Of a stretch of 11,832 nucleotides of DNA, positions 6,111 through 11,832 are shown one piece after another. Every line of letters begins with the position of its first letter. The stretch's first letter is position 1. The DNA comes from Acidimicrobiaceae bacterium. GTDB lineage: Bacteria; Actinomycetota; Acidimicrobiia; Acidimicrobiales; Acidimicrobiaceae. The stretch lies in contig JABEUP010000020.1 in NCBI GenBank assembly GCA_013044365.1, positions 1-11,832 on the forward strand. The letters are read 5' to 3'. A program made the position numbers and the translations under genes. The notes beneath the pieces were generated by a model. That model saw only the letters and a list, made by a program, of their open reading frames with translations. It did no database searches and was not told the origin of the DNA.

Positions 6111-8102
6111 TCAATCCTCCTGGGAGGTGGTCGAAGCGGCTGCCCTCGCCGCAATATCTTTTACGACATCGGCATTTGCCAAAGTCGTTACATCTCCCAG
6201 TTGTCTTTGCTCGGATATGTCTCTTAGCAGTCTCCGCATAATTTTTCCGGACCGTGTCTTGGGAAGTTCATCCGTAAAGACAATTGACGCCGGTCTGGCT
6301 ATCTTTCCGATCTTTGTAGCTACGTGATCGCGAAGTTCTGTAATCAGCTGCTCCGTACCTTGCACGTGGCCCTTCAGCGTGACAAATGCCGCGATCGCCT
6401 GGCCGGTTATCGGGTCATTGCGTCCAACCACTGCTGCTTCGGCGACGTTGTGATGGTCCACCAATGCGGACTCGACCTCAAGGGTTGATATTCTGTGTCC
6501 GGATATGTTCATCACGTCGTCAACCCGGCCGAGAAGCCAGTAATAACCATCAGTATCGCGCTTTGCGCCATCTCCGGCGAAGTAGACCCAGAGGTTTTCT
6601 TCCGGCTTGGAAAACTTGCCCCAATAGGTATCGACGAAGCGCTGAGGGTCTTTGAATATGGTGCGCAACATTCCAGGCCACGGGTGGGTGAGTACTAAGT
6701 ACCCACCTCCGCCTAATGGAACATGGTTGCCATCCTCGTCTACTATATCTGCGCCAATGCCAGGAAGCGGAACTGTGGCAGAACCTGGTTTGGTGGTAGT
6801 CACGCCGGGAAGTGGTGAGATCATGATGTGACCTGTCTCGGTCTGCCACCAAGTATCCACTATCGGAGTCCTGTCTCCGCCTATGTACTTGTTATACCAG
6901 ATCCAAGCTTCCGGATTGATTGGCTCGCCGACGGTACCTATTAATCTCAGCGATGACATGTCATGGCGCTCCGGGTATTGCGTACCCCATTTCATGAAGG
7001 TTCGAATTGAAGTTGGCGCTGTGTAGAGCTGGGTTACCTTGTACTTTTCTATAATCGCCCAGTACCGGTCTTTATCTGGGAAATTTGGCACCCCTTCATA
7101 TAGAACCGAAGTGGTTCCATTGGCCAACGGACCATAAACGATATAGCTGTGTCCGGTCACCCATCCGATGTCTGCCGTGCACCAATATACGTCATCAGTC
7201 TTGATATCGAACACATTCCTGTGGGTATACGAGGCGCCCAGCAGATAGCCGCCGGTGGTGTGGACTATACCTTTAGGTTTGCCCGTGGTTCCGGATGTAT
7301 AAAGGATAAAGAGCGGATCTTCCGAATCGGTTTCGGTTGCCGGACGGTCTTTTGGCTGGTCACGAATCAGGTCATGGTAATAGATGTCGCGTCCGTCCTT
7401 CATCGGCACTGCAGTTCCGGTCCTTTTGACCACGACCACGTGTTCAATAGTTGGAGTGTTGCCGAGGGCGGAGTCGGCATAGCTCTTTAGGGCGATTTTG
7501 CCTCCGTTCCGCCATGATTCGTCACAGGTGATTAGGACTTTTGCTTCGGCATCATTTATGCGGTCCATAAGTGCGTCGGAACTAAACCCTCCAAAAACCA
7601 CTGAGTGGGGAGCACCCAGTCGGGCGCACGCCAGCAGGGCAATAGGAAGTTCCACCGTCATACCCATGTAGATTGCCACACGGTCGCCTTTGGCGACTCC
7701 TAGTGCAGCCAAACCGTTGGCAAACTGGCAAACCTCCGAATACAGCTGCCGATAAGTGACTGTACGTTCGTCGCCTGGTTCACCGACAAAGTAATAGGCA
7801 ACTTTGTCCCCATTTTTTTCCAGATGTCTGTCGAGACAGCTCTCAGTGACATTTAACTTGCCGTCCACAAACCATTTGGCAAAGGGTGCGTTCGACCAGT
7901 CAAGGGTTTTGGTCCATCGTTTCCTCCACAGGAGGTTCCCTGCCTGCTTTTCCCAAAAGGTTTCGTAATCTTCGCCTTCTGCGTATATCGAGTCTGAGTT
8001 GAGGTTTGCCTGAGCCACAAACTTTTCGGACGGAGCAAATGTCCTTTGCTCGTCCATAAGAGCTTCAATCGTGACCAAAGGTTCACTTCGTTCCTCTGCC
8101 AT
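6111..8102 (-). CDS. acs: Acetyl-CoA synthetase (acetate--CoA ligase, AMP-forming)
   Basis: Acs makes acetyl-CoA from acetate, ATP and CoA through an acetyl-AMP intermediate, letting cells grow on or scavenge acetate. The 663 residues are full length. The nucleotide loop TSGTTGKPKG is at 269-278. WWQTETG is at 418-424, with Trp419 corresponding to the tryptophan that restricts the pocket to acetate (Trp414 in Salmonella). YFAGDGAKRD and GRVDDVMNISGHR mark the hinge, and PKTRSGKIMRR near the C-terminus contains Lys620, the equivalent of Lys609 that is acetylated by Pat/AcuA enzymes and reactivated by sirtuins. Post-translational control is therefore possible. The ATG has GGGGGGA eight bases upstream. 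satP follows on the same strand. Confidence 0.98.
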   Translation of the reverse strand: MAEERSEPLVTIEALMDEQRTFAPSEKFVAQANLNSDSIYAEGEDYETFWEKQAGNLLWRKRWTKTLDWSNAPFAKWFVDGKLNVTESCLDRHLEKNGDKVAYYFVGEPGDERTVTYRQLYSEVCQFANGLAALGVAKGDRVAIYMGMTVELPIALLACARLGAPHSVVFGGFSSDALMDRINDAEAKVLITCDESWRNGGKIALKSYADSALGNTPTIEHVVVVKRTGTAVPMKDGRDIYYHDLIRDQPKDRPATETDSEDPLFILYTSGTTGKPKGIVHTTGGYLLGASYTHRNVFDIKTDDVYWCTADIGWVTGHSYIVYGPLANGTTSVLYEGVPNFPDKDRYWAIIEKYKVTQLYTAPTSIRTFMKWGTQYPERHDMSSLRLIGTVGEPINPEAWIWYNKYIGGDRTPIVDTWWQTETGHIMISPLPGVTTTKPGSATVPLPGIGADIVDEDGNHVPLGGGGYLVLTHPWPGMLRTIFKDPQRFVDTYWGKFSKPEENLWVYFAGDGAKRDTDGYYWLLGRVDDVMNISGHRISTLEVESALVDHHNVAEAAVVGRNDPITGQAIAAFVTLKGHVQGTEQLITELRDHVATKIGKIARPASIVFTDELPKTRSGKIMRRLLRDISEQRQLGDVTTLANADVVKDIAARAAASTTSQED

Positions 8103-8144
8103 CTAAAAATCCCCCCGGATTCGCATACCAAACGTTGAAGTTAA

Positions 8145-8180
8145 TTGAATTTCAAAATATCAAATGAATGTTACATCATA
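8145..8180 (-). promoter_or_regulatory. Putative acs promoter and inverted repeats
   Basis: The AT-rich gap before acs carries TATGAT on the minus strand at 8180-8175, a near-perfect -10, which would give a leader of about 65 bases; no good -35 is visible. Two perfect inverted repeats lie close by: ATGT-T-ACAT at 8168-8176, overlapping the -10, and TTGAA-T-TTCAA at 8145-8155 inside the leader. Both are sensible places for a repressor or activator of acetate genes, but I cannot name one. Confidence 0.45.
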
Positions 8181-8204
8181 AGATTTCGCAATAACTGAAA
8201 GTAG

Positions 8205-8255
8205 AAAAAAAACTGGTGAAGCGGGAGATGGCGAGCGGAAATGGCAATTTACCAG
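8205..8255 (-). terminator. Possible terminator after the phosphatase gene
   Basis: On the minus strand, CTGGT (8255-8251, overlapping the stop codon) can pair with ACCAG (8217-8213), which is followed at once by eight T residues (8212-8205). The stem is only 5 bp around a 33-base loop, so as a hairpin it is weak, but the T8 tract directly at its foot is striking. It would separate the tad-phosphatase transcript from acs. Confidence 0.4.
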
Positions 8256-9289
8256 GTGGTTGAAGGTGCAAACATGTAACCTGGCCAATCGGTTCCTATT
8301 CTGGATGACATTTCACCAAAGTTTAGGTAGCCATACGCTCCGCCGTATCGGGCGTCAAGGGTTTCAAACGCCCGAGCCAACGCAGGTTTAGAGGCACTTA
8401 AATAGGGGACGATATCTTCGATTTCCACCTGGTGTAACTTGAGTTTTTCTGATAACGCTGCAATACGCACCGGTGTTCTGAAAGCGTTTGAAAGCAGAAA
8501 ATCGCTCATGATCTGGGGTTGAGGAACGTTGCACATCAAAAGGGCCAAGGCCACGCTCAGACCGGTGCGGTCCTTTCCGGCGGTACAGTGGACAATTTTG
8601 CTTTTTTTACTTGGATCCAATAGAAGATTGACCACTTGGGTGAGTTCGCTGCGGAACTTGGACAGCAGATCCTGGTACATCTGCGCCATGTCCTCATCGG
8701 TAATCTTTCTGATCTCCTTGGAGAGAATATGTTCGAGGAGCTCGCTCCTTCCAAATATCTCAACATCAATTGGAATCTCAGTGATTTCGATTCCCAAACC
8801 CTTGGGGAGCACCGTTTGCGACCTGGCCTTTTCTTCGCCGTGTCGAAGATCAATAATCTGTCCGACACCCAGGCTATCGATTATTTCCCAGTCAGAATTA
8901 GTGAGTTTTGCAAGGTTGTCCGAGCGGAAGATCTTTCCAAAGTTGATTTGTGAGCCATCAGAGTTCAGGTAACCTCCGATATCTCTAAAGTTTGATGTGC
9001 CTTCAAGCTCAATTTTTCTGACTCCGAGATACCGATAACTTTCACCCTGTTTGGTCCGGAACAGGGGAACCGGGCCAAAGGCGTCAGGAATCTGGAATGG
9101 CAATCCGATCGGGAATGTACCCAATGCAGACCAGTTTTCATGGCCAAGACGACTGACTTCAAGGGTGAGATTAGACGCAGGTGAATACGTTTTCCAGCCT
9201 GTAATTTCTGGTTCGGCCAGCTGGTAAGCCATCACATAAGTGTTCGGCCCGGACTTTACCGCGATTGGGATTGGCTTTGAATTGGTCAC
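8249..9289 (-). CDS. Tyrosine-protein phosphatase, MPtpB-like (PF13350 type)
   Basis: The core (about residues 95-346) belongs to the bacterial family of Mycobacterium tuberculosis MPtpB, which acts on phosphotyrosine, phosphoserine/threonine and phosphoinositides. Signatures are NFRDIGGY (100-107), FRSDNLAKLT, and the P-loop His234-Cys235-TAGKD-Arg241-TG. Cys235 is the nucleophile and Arg241 binds phosphate; the Lys-Asp pair within the loop is typical of this subfamily. The first 95 or so residues form a separate beta-rich region, as in longer actinobacterial homologues, possibly a fibronectin-like fold; no signal peptide is evident. GTG at 9289 is the start, with a weak ribosome binding site, and TATGTT nine bases upstream may be a -10 for a near-leaderless transcript. 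It lies 48 bases beyond the tad genes; a functional link is unproven. Confidence 0.85.
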   Translation of the reverse strand: MTNSKPIPIAVKSGPNTYVMAYQLAEPEITGWKTYSPASNLTLEVSRLGHENWSALGTFPIGLPFQIPDAFGPVPLFRTKQGESYRYLGVRKIELEGTSNFRDIGGYLNSDGSQINFGKIFRSDNLAKLTNSDWEIIDSLGVGQIIDLRHGEEKARSQTVLPKGLGIEITEIPIDVEIFGRSELLEHILSKEIRKITDEDMAQMYQDLLSKFRSELTQVVNLLLDPSKKSKIVHCTAGKDRTGLSVALALLMCNVPQPQIMSDFLLSNAFRTPVRIAALSEKLKLHQVEIEDIVPYLSASKPALARAFETLDARYGGAYGYLNFGEMSSRIGTDWPGYMFAPSTTW

Positions 9290-9337
9290 AGTACCTAAAA
9301 CATAGTTGACCGATGCTTCTAATCAGATGTCGTAGTT

Positions 9338-9808
9338 CTAGCATCCGGGTGCAACACTTGTATCTGAGCCTTTTGCAATGGCGCTTGAACTGCTCGAATA
9401 ACTTAAGTAACGGCTCACCCCGGGAATCAAAGCGAACGGCATTTTAATTAGCTCAGTTGCTCTGACACAAACCGCTCCTCCGGACACAGCTACTGACGGG
9501 GGGTTTTCGAGGACTGTTCCCTTGGGCATTGAGGCTATTAGCCGTGAAAGCGCGGATTCTTGCGATGAGACAGGGTCGAGCACCACAAGGCCGTCCCTAT
9601 AAAATTTGCCGGCTGAAACCTGAGTGCTTGCAGCTGCCGCGGAGAGCGACAGAGCCTGATCCAGCCCGTCGGCTTTGGAGAATCCGTCACCAAGATCAAC
9701 GAAAAACCCGGTGAGGTAGACCATCATTAGCAGCAACAGCGGTGCCAGGAAAATCGCCGATCCCCGGCTGTCTAAGGGATGGGATGCCCGGCTTAGGAAC
9801 CTATGCAT
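9338..9808 (-). CDS. TadG-like secreted/pilus-associated protein
   Basis: The 156-residue protein has an N-terminal RGSAIFLAPLLLLMMVYLTG stretch (about 15-34) typical of the Rv3654c or helicase/secretion-neighbourhood TadE-like family: a short basic segment, a single hydrophobic helix, then an extracytoplasmic domain. The mature part has one internal Cys near 114, a serine-rich run (SYSSSSS), and ends in Cys156, so a disulfide is possible. The ATG overlaps the end of the upstream tadE-like gene by 16 bases in another frame, and GGGAGG lies nine or ten bases upstream, which indicates translational coupling. Its likely role is as a minor pseudopilin or membrane-anchored subunit of the Tad pilus. 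It is longer than Rv3654c. Confidence 0.72.
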   Translation of the reverse strand: MHRFLSRASHPLDSRGSAIFLAPLLLLMMVYLTGFFVDLGDGFSKADGLDQALSLSAAAASTQVSAGKFYRDGLVVLDPVSSQESALSRLIASMPKGTVLENPPSVAVSGGAVCVRATELIKMPFALIPGVSRYLSYSSSSSAIAKGSDTSVAPGC

Positions 9809-10239
9809 AAAGCGACACCTCCCATGCCAGATGAAAGAGGGTCGTTAGGCTCGTTCTGGCTGGAAGAAAGATTAATGGCAACTGCGTTTCTCCAAAGGAA
9901 ATGCAGGGTCTTGGATACCGTTACGGCAATTGATCCACATCGTCCCCCGACGCTGTTTACCGAGACGGAGGTACTGCTGAGATCGAGTCCCATGTTCTTG
10001 AACGTCGTAGTCAGATCAGACTCGGCCAATTGTGCCGGATTTTCCAGGTTTCCGCTGGCCACGATGTCTCGTACGGCGGTATGGGTTGCAAGATCGAGTC
10101 CAGCCTGATACCGCTGCCCCTGAATCACAAATGCTGCCAGTGCGCTCGTGGTCATCACCGAGACGGCGATGAGCGCATAAATAAATAAGTTTTCAACGAT
10201 GCCGTCTTCGACGTGATAGCAGATGTACTTAGTTTCCAT
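9793..10239 (-). CDS. TadE-like minor pseudopilin
   Basis: This 148-residue protein has a short N-terminus, a hydrophobic helix at about 17-39 (NLFIYALIAVSVMTTSALAAFVI), and an extracytoplasmic domain with cysteines in GRCGS and LCIGS that could pair. Proteins of this shape in tad clusters are TadE-type pseudopilins thought to prime or tip the pilus. A possible processing site is EDG before IVENL (residues 11-18), where Glu is at +3, not the usual +5. ATG has GAGGAAAG upstream, inside the last codons of the preceding gene, from which it is separated by three bases. The position between another TadE-like gene and a TadG-like gene supports the call; sequence alone is weak. Confidence 0.7.
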   Translation of the reverse strand: METKYICYHVEDGIVENLFIYALIAVSVMTTSALAAFVIQGQRYQAGLDLATHTAVRDIVASGNLENPAQLAESDLTTTFKNMGLDLSSTSVSVNSVGGRCGSIAVTVSKTLHFLWRNAVAINLSSSQNEPNDPLSSGMGGVALCIGS

Positions 10240-10242
10240 TTG

Positions 10243-10635
10243 TCAACTTTCCTCCCGTGCAGTTGCTTCTGCTGAAAGGGTGTCGGTACCGGTACCGATT
10301 CCAGGCCAGATTGCCACCGAATAATTGCTCAAATGTATTTGAAACGTGACCATATTGGAGGTTCGCATGAGCGAGAAGCTGAGGTCACTCCTGTAGTTGG
10401 GCAGTGCATTTTCAATCCGAAGTTCGGCTTCATTTTCAGCGTTTGGGTTTGCAATACCGCTGGCAACGGTGATCCTGCGAACCGCGTCGGCTGCCAGGGC
10501 GTCGAGCCTTTGTGTCAGCAGCACAGTTTCGGTGAGTTTTGCGACTGCAATTAAACCGATTGCAACGAAAATCAATCCGATAAGTGCGCCTACCATACCG
10601 CTTCCCGGGTTATCTTTGGTTCGCAGGACGATCAC
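10243..10635 (-). CDS. TadE-like pilus assembly protein
   Basis: A 130-residue protein with a short charged N-terminus, NPGSGMVG, and one hydrophobic helix at about 14-33 (MVGALIGLIFVAIGLIAVAK), followed by a soluble domain. This matches TadE-family pseudopilins by layout and by position directly after the pilin gene, as in Rv3655c. I start it at GTG 10635, two bases after the flp stop. A longer reading from ATG at 10713 would overlap the pilin gene by 76 bases and put 26 polar residues (His/Cys-rich) before the helix, which is unlikely. It has no Glu near the expected prepilin cleavage position. Confidence 0.7.
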   Translation of the reverse strand: MIVLRTKDNPGSGMVGALIGLIFVAIGLIAVAKLTETVLLTQRLDALAADAVRRITVASGIANPNAENEAELRIENALPNYRSDLSFSLMRTSNMVTFQIHLSNYSVAIWPGIGTGTDTLSAEATAREES

Positions 10636-10637
10636 GG

Positions 10638-10853
10638 TTAGTTGCCTAGCAGCGCAACTTGGGAATTGATCATTGTCGTGGCAGTGTTCATTGTGTCTCG
10701 AAATGCATACCACATGGCAACTCCGAGCGCAGAGAAGATCACCACCGCGACAGCCGAGGATACCACTCCCTCGCCGCTTTCATCAGCCGGACGCGAGGTC
10801 CGCTTGATAAGGGTTGAAAATGTTGTTAACGCATAAATGATAATCGAGTTCAT
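10638..10853 (-). CDS. Flp-like pilin (DUF4244-type)
   Basis: A 71-residue protein with a hydrophilic segment (about 17-29), a glycine pair ESGEG (25-29), and one hydrophobic helix at about 30-50 (VVSSAVAVVIFSALGVAMWYA) followed by a short polar tail. Size, layout and place between tadC and tadE match the major Flp pilin of actinobacterial tad loci (Rv3656c is about the same length). It is odd because the canonical prepilin motif G/XXXXEY is absent: after Gly29 the +5 residue is Ala34, and no Glu follows within the helix. ATG has AAGGAA upstream at correct spacing. As the major subunit it would polymerise into the pilus fibre if processed. Confidence 0.72.
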   Translation of the reverse strand: MNSIIIYALTTFSTLIKRTSRPADESGEGVVSSAVAVVIFSALGVAMWYAFRDTMNTATTMINSQVALLGN

Positions 10854-10898
10854 GATTTTCCTTGGAATAAAGTTATTGGGATTATGGGGGGAATCGAA

Positions 10899-11627
10899 TC
10901 AGCCGATCAGGGTGCGCAGAGTTGCCTCGAGTGGAATTGCTATGAAGATCATCCCAGGTACCAGTACGGCAATAGTGACCGGGATCCACACCAGTTGACT
11001 GCGTTTCTCAATGTCGGCAATAAGGGTGAATCTCTGTTCGTCTTTAAGCTGTTGCAGCAGTACGGCCAAAAGTGTCAGAGTTTCAGAAGTGGTTGTTTTG
11101 GCTAGCAATAGATCGACCAGGCGTCTCTTGGATGGAGTGTCAAACTCTTCAATCCAGTACAGTGCTGCAGTTTCAAGGTCAAGCCCGGATTTGACCAGGC
11201 CTTGAAGGTAACAGATGTCCTGATTGGCGATGCCGCCCGAGGTGACGATTGTCGCGAGAAGCGAATTCCCATTCGCAAGTTTGATATGGATTTGCTCAAG
11301 AAAAGCAATTATTGAAAAGTCCAGTGCCCTGAGTCTCCGCTTTCTCCTCAAGCCGGCGAAGGTCTTGTCGATCATTCTGGCGGCCGCCAGGCCCGCTGCC
11401 GCGCCAATCAACGACACAGGGACGATTGCCTGTCCGGGAAGGAGAAGGATGGTGGCTGCGGCGCCGAGTACCGCGGCAACTATTTGCACTGCTCGTTTAG
11501 TCATTTTGGAGACTGCTTCAGACTTGGTCCATGAGGGCAGATGTATTGAAGGAGTCCGGGACGGAGTGATTAATGCGAGTCCAATCCCGGCGAGGATGAC
11601 GACAAGCAGGAACGCGCCTGGAGTCAT
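10899..11627 (-). CDS. tadC: Tad pilus inner-membrane platform protein TadC
   Basis: This is one of the two GspF-like inner-membrane platform proteins that couple the TadA ATPase to pilin assembly. The 242 residues contain an N-terminal membrane segment (about 4-20), a hydrophobic pair at about 46-84, a cytoplasmic helical T2SSF domain (about 90-210) with LDFSIIAFLEQIHIKLANG, ATIVTSGG and TTTSETLTLLAVLLQQL, typical of the family, and a C-terminal membrane segment (about 215-240). The start overlaps the tadB stop by 4 bases (ATGA), so the two are translationally coupled. It is 45 bases upstream of the pilin. TadC rather than TadB is assigned by order. Confidence 0.85.
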   Translation of the reverse strand: MTPGAFLLVVILAGIGLALITPSRTPSIHLPSWTKSEAVSKMTKRAVQIVAAVLGAAATILLLPGQAIVPVSLIGAAAGLAAARMIDKTFAGLRRKRRLRALDFSIIAFLEQIHIKLANGNSLLATIVTSGGIANQDICYLQGLVKSGLDLETAALYWIEEFDTPSKRRLVDLLLAKTTTSETLTLLAVLLQQLKDEQRFTLIADIEKRSQLVWIPVTIAVLVPGMIFIAIPLEATLRTLIG

Positions 11628-11832
11628 ATAAGGACCTGGGGTTCGTAGCTGGAATTACTTAACTTCTGAGCCGGCCAGCTTGGAAAGCTCATCAGTTTAT
11701 TTGACCAATACCAACAAAGGCCCAGAATGAAAAGAGCCACCATCATTTGCAATATTGAGGCGCTGGTTAGGAATGGTCTGATCGAACCTGCAAATGAAAC
11801 TCCTGCCAATGCCATCCCAACCGGAATAATAA
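11624..11832 (-). CDS. tadB: TadB-like platform protein, C-terminal part only
   Basis: The frame is open to the right edge, so only the last 68 or so residues are seen. They begin IIPVGMALAGVSFAGSIRPFLTSAS and continue with a membrane segment (MMVALFILGLCWYWSNKLM) and a polar tail. This fits the C-terminal end of a TadB/GspF-type protein, where a proline-rich hydrophobic helix is followed by a last membrane helix. Its stop overlaps the tadC start in ATGA. The methionine at 11815 inside this stretch is unlikely to be the true start, because preceding codons continue the same hydrophobic pattern. TadA and TadZ genes would be expected further right, outside the window. Confidence 0.7.
   Translation of the reverse strand, partial: IIPVGMALAGVSFAGSIRPFLTSASILQMMVALFILGLCWYWSNKLMSFPSWPAQKLSNSSYEPQVLI

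Noticed and set aside
8529..8972. 147-residue open frame on the plus strand
   Set aside because: It is opposite the phosphatase active-site region, which is clearly the coding strand; the translation is low in complexity and unlike any family.
10636..10713. 26-residue N-terminal extension of the TadE-like protein (start at 10713)
   Set aside because: It would overlap the pilin gene in another frame and place a His/Cys-rich polar segment before the membrane helix; GTG at 10635 directly after the pilin stop fits better.
1..11832. CRISPR arrays, tRNA or rRNA genes, insertion sequences
   Set aside because: No regular repeat-spacer array, cloverleaf, rRNA motif, transposase or terminal repeats were seen on reading; a covariance-model scan was not possible here.

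Overview
The window looks like the chromosome of an actinobacterium (Actinomycetota) with a near-balanced base composition rather than the usual high GC. Four things support this: a CIRCE-controlled hrcA followed by dnaJ of the hrcA-linked (DnaJ2) type and rsmE; a BldD-type regulator with its cyclic-di-GMP signature; a compact Tad/Flp pilus cluster laid out like Mycobacterium tuberculosis Rv3654c-Rv3658c; and a predicted leaderless promoter. The BldD sequence and base composition suggest Acidimicrobiia, but that is a guess from memory of the family.

Left part (1-5298, + strand): promoter with CIRCE, hrcA, dnaJ, rsmE (a tight heat-shock and translation-quality operon); bldD-like regulator with its own promoter and inverted repeats; a 131-base gap holding a possible 20-codon leader ORF that runs into hemW; hemW; and a 90-residue unknown helical protein. 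This group ends at a hairpin region shared with the convergent gene satP.

Middle part (5357-8102, - strand): acs (acetyl-CoA synthetase) followed by satP (acetate/succinate transporter), a plausible acetate uptake and activation unit. Its likely promoter lies at 8103-8205.

Right part (8249-11832, - strand): a run of pilus genes entering from the right edge (tadB partial, tadC, flp-like pilin, two TadE-like proteins, a TadG-like protein), with stop/start overlaps or very short gaps, followed by an MPtpB-like tyrosine/lipid phosphatase. The pilin and pseudopilins lack the usual Glu at +5 of the prepilin cleavage motif.

Most of the window is ordinary conserved gene content. The best leads are regulatory: operator-like repeats at the bldD promoter, the leader ORF before hemW, an 11-bp intragenic hairpin next to alternative terminator stems, and the unusual pilin signals. 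I see no clear novel defence, mobile or biosynthetic system.
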